A program made the position numbers and the translations under genes. From the NCBI GenBank assembly GCA_037954235.1, contig JBBMOA010000006.1, forward strand, positions 28,479,041-28,543,040: a stretch of DNA of 64,000 bases, read 5' to 3'. The notes under the pieces were generated by a model. The model saw only the letters and a list, made by a program, of their open reading frames with translations. It was not told the DNA's origin and searched no databases. Below, one piece after another: positions 61,137 through 64,000 of the stretch (position 1 is the first letter of the stretch; the number at the start of each line of letters is the position of its first letter). The DNA comes from Aulostomus chinensis. Taxonomy: Eukaryota; Chordata; Actinopteri; Syngnathiformes; Aulostomidae.

Positions 61137-61139
<3 letters not shown>

Positions 61140-62750
61140 TTTTTCATTATTCTAAGAATAAAGTAGCGTTATTACACTGTGACATACTGAAACATGTACA
61201 TGTACTCAGTGGGGTTCAATCACTGTTTGAGGGAACACGTCATCCTTCTGTCCGCTCTCCCCACAGCCAAGGAACTAATCCCCTTCTTCTCTGTGCTGCA
61301 TTAAAGACCTGCAGAGACCACGAATTAGCTTAGCACAATGAATGGCAGTGGATGGAAAGTGTTAGCATCCTTTCTTCAAAACTCACCAATTACACTTCTA
61401 TTCAAAACAGTCTTTGCCTGCTTTAATGTAACTTCGGTCGTCATGAGAAAATGATTTCAAAATTCTGACATGTTGTAATTTTGGAGTCAGATACATCGCA
61501 CAGATTTCTTTCCAGACTGGGTAGAGATTTGGCGCAGCTTCAGCCCATTGATTTAATTTCCTCCTATTTAATGTGTCTTTGATTTTGATGGATAAATGTA
61601 AATGGAAAACTGCCCAATATTCCAGGCTCATCCCTAAAACGGCTTTTAAAATACCAAAACATGACACTTAATTCGGGACAACAGACAAAAACTATGCGGG
61701 ACATTTTTTTGGACCTCACCAAACGGCAGTGCGAAACAAAACATTGGTTGATTTGTTTGTAGAAGTGAGACTGGCGCTGTGGAGCAGGACCGAGCCTCTG
61801 TTCTGGTTCAGACGGATCAGGATCTGGATGTTGGTTTGTTCAGGATTAAATCCACCTTGTCCAAGAGGAGGCTCTACAGGCTTTGAACTACCAGTCATTG
61901 TGCTAAGCTAACTGGTGGTCTGTCAGACTCTGTGGGTCTCTAATGTAGCACAGAAGCTAATGTCTGGCTCATGGAAAATAAGTGTGTGTCTCAAAGTTGG
62001 AACCGGGCCTGTTCAGGCTTGCCGCACATCTCACTTCATGATACCATCTTCCAAACTGCTTTGGAAACATCTCGCTTGATTGACAAATTGCACGCTGTTT
62101 TGTCAAGCAGCTCACATGTTTTTACAACCTTGTCCAGTGCGTCCAAGCCAAATCCGAACTATCTAACCGTAATATTACCTCAACGGTTCGCAAGTCAAAC
62201 AAACACACAGAGTCAACAGAGCACATGACCACGGCTGGGAATGGAAGCCTGTGAGGAGGTCAGCTGGTCATCTGATTAGGACACATGAACGTGTGCAGAA
62301 AAACAAGAACATATGAATAAATCCAAAAAGAAAGACTGAAGTCACCTTAACCTTCAACCTTCCCTCTGACTGAATGGCAGGAATTACCCATCAGTCCCTC
62401 TGGCCTTGCGCAGGCTGAGCTCTCTCATTGAAAAAGGGAACAGACAGGCCCAGTATTTTCAGAGCCATTATTCAGCCGCGGCCAGCACCAGAACCTTGTG
62501 TCTCTCGTATTATAAAACTCTGGTGAGACAAAGAATGAAGAGCCAAAATGTGTCAAACTCCTGTTTCTAATGGCTCCCGGTTTGACAAGTGCGGCATTAT
62601 GTGTTAATGAGCTTCAGTTCTGGGACAGACCGCCAACCTGGATCCAGGCCGAACACTTGAACGAGGTTTGGTCTCCCCAGCGAACGAGCAAGTGGTTCTG
62701 CTGAGGCTTTTTATTCGCTGATATTTCCAACCAGACACAAACGATTTGGG
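61137..62750. other. Intergenic, no gene seen
   Basis: Upstream of star. No spliced coding potential or known repeat was recognised. Confidence 0.45.
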
Positions 62751-62758
62751 TTTATTGA

Positions 62759-62957
62759 TTACTTGAGTGACTGTAAATAATGATTAAGCCCTGAAATGGC
62801 CTCAGGAATCTGGAGGTCATTTGCATCGCTGCTGGAGCTCCCATCAAAACACTTGCACTGTCTCGTGCCACAGCCGACGCCGCTCATATCGGTGTTTTCT
62901 CCCATGATTCCCTCGGGCATCTCGAGCAGTATGGAGGAGTTGTAAAAGATCACCATC
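62759..62957 (-). CDS. Possible terminal coding exon, unrecognised
   Basis: An open frame of 65 codons follows a CAG at plus 62958-62960. It contains the Cys-rich segment SGVGCGTRQCKCFDG and ends LNHYLQSLK-stop. A minus-strand AATAAA (plus 62751-62756) sits 2-3 nt after the stop. I do not recognise the family, and no upstream partner exon was found in the remaining 1 kb. It could be chance. Confidence 0.2.
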
Positions 62958-63773
62958 CTGCAGTTGTGACATGTTAATGAAACTAGGTCTTTTTATGAAT
63001 CTGACATGAGTGAATATATCCTCCTCCATCCACCCAGCTGCCCCTACAGGGCTCATAAATCCTCATTTGGATGAAATACTTCAGTAAAACTACGGATGTC
63101 ATCTTTGCAGCATCGAATGCAGAGAGTTTGAACTCTGGCTGGACTCACGGCCTGTAGAGCGCAATCATAAACACGTGATAAAGGTATCAATCTAACAAAC
63201 CCCACCCCTTATCTTGCAGCAGGGACACATGCAGTTGAAGGCCTAACACACACCAGCAGCACTCCGCCCACAGACGGACAACCAAAGACAGACAGAGATT
63301 TCTCGCGCTATCAGAAGGAAGTGCAGTGCCCAGTTTGAGGGCCACGGGTTGAGTGATGTAATGTGATGTCTGTTCTACAAGCCCCACCCCTTTTGTCTGG
63401 TGCATTGTTTTAGGGGTGAGTCAATGGGTGGTGTGACATCACAAATCCTCCCTGAACTCTGATCATGAAGTCATAACTTTGATCTTAGAAATTGTGACTT
63501 TGATCTCAGTGTATTATTGTCCCCACAGCTTTGATCCCTGATTACTCTGAAAACTACAGAGATGGAAAGACAGAAAAGTGGACAGAGACACTGAGACACA
63601 ATTTCAATCCATCTAAATCAATCGATCCATCTCCACACTGTGGTGACCCTGGAGTGAGACAGGTGAAAGGTTCACCACCAGGGAGAGCTAGACGCTCTCT
63701 GAAGCAGCAACAGGGCACAGAGACACACATGAAGCTGATCATCAGGACAGAGAAGGCACTCCTGCCCAGCTGC

Positions 63774-63808
63774 AGCTAATCAAGGCCTGATTAGCTGGAG
63801 GTATAAAA
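63774..63808 (+). promoter_or_regulatory. Palindrome followed by TATA box near the right edge
   Basis: AGCTAATCA and TGATTAGCT (63774-63782, 63788-63796) are perfect 9-bp inverted arms. TATAAAA follows at 63802-63808. About 130 bp on, CCCCTCAG precedes a short open segment. This may be a promoter of a gene or of a repeat (LTR-like) continuing beyond the window. Confidence 0.3.
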
Positions 63809-64000
63809 GGAAGGCAGCTGACCCCAGATGGGGAGAATCATAATTTGGTGAGAGTAGAGTAGACTGGTCACTGGTGCTGTGGTTATACTTTTTTCTCAAA
63901 CCGACCACTAATTAGCTCTATTGTTTTGTCCCCTCAGGCTGATGACTTGGAGCCAGCTGAGGAAGAAGAATTATGCTTTTCATCCTGAGAACTTTCTTTT

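Noticed and set aside
1..64000. CRISPR arrays, operons, prophage or plasmid features
   Set aside because: Spliced vertebrate genes and fish SINEs show a eukaryotic genome; no direct-repeat/spacer array is present.
1..64000. Endogenous retroviral genes
   Set aside because: No gag, pol or env-like coding segment was recognised; only a possible LTR-like promoter at the right edge was noted.

Overview
The window looks like nuclear DNA from a ray-finned (teleost, probably percomorph-like) fish. Six spliced vertebrate genes have short GT-AG introns and fish-like protein sequences. There are many dinucleotide microsatellites and two near full-length copies of a tRNA-derived fish SINE of the DANA/mermaid (V-SINE) type. 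No bacterial, phage, CRISPR, rRNA or tRNA gene is visible. Exon ends were placed by eye from splice sites and reading-frame continuity. In five of the six multi-exon genes the spliced frame stays open from ATG to stop and gives a length close to the human protein; rictor is cut by the window edge.

Layout, left to right. 533-2948 (+): the last six coding exons of rictor (mTORC2 subunit), with a 3' UTR to about 4.48 kb. 6322-16258 (-): complete npc1l1 (sterol transporter, 21 coding exons, 1364 aa), tail-to-tail with rictor. 16.3-20.7 kb: no gene seen. 21012-22289 (-): an intact intronless NONO-like DBHS protein of 425 aa. It is head-to-head with 23249-25816 (+): complete pold2 (DNA polymerase delta subunit 2, 470 aa). 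26415-38671 (-): complete aebp1/ACLP (22 coding exons, 1182 aa), tail-to-tail with pold2. 38.7-48.0 kb: no coding gene; it holds an AP-1-bearing palindrome, a decayed SINE fragment and a possible long 3' UTR. 48040-52646 (-): complete elmod3 (12 coding exons, 412 aa). 56830-59765 (-): complete star (7 exons, 287 aa) with a TATA box and candidate GATA and SF-1 sites upstream. 59.9-64 kb: a 67-bp-arm inverted repeat, one unassigned possible terminal exon, and a TATA-containing segment at the right edge.

How the genes relate: npc1l1, pold2 and aebp1 lie together on human 7p13, so this part is conserved synteny. rictor, elmod3 and star map to other human chromosomes and are joined here in a fish-specific order. 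NPC1L1 and StAR both handle cholesterol (uptake, and delivery to mitochondria for steroid synthesis), but nothing in the sequence shows they are co-regulated.

Most unusual points: the intronless NONO-like gene sharing an intergenic region with pold2; a His-Gly-Tyr-Glu tandem repeat inserted in the carboxypeptidase-like domain of aebp1; dinucleotide repeats lying against splice sites in several genes; a near-perfect palindrome carrying three AP-1 sites; and a large inverted repeat beside an AT microsatellite. None amounts to a clearly new molecular system.
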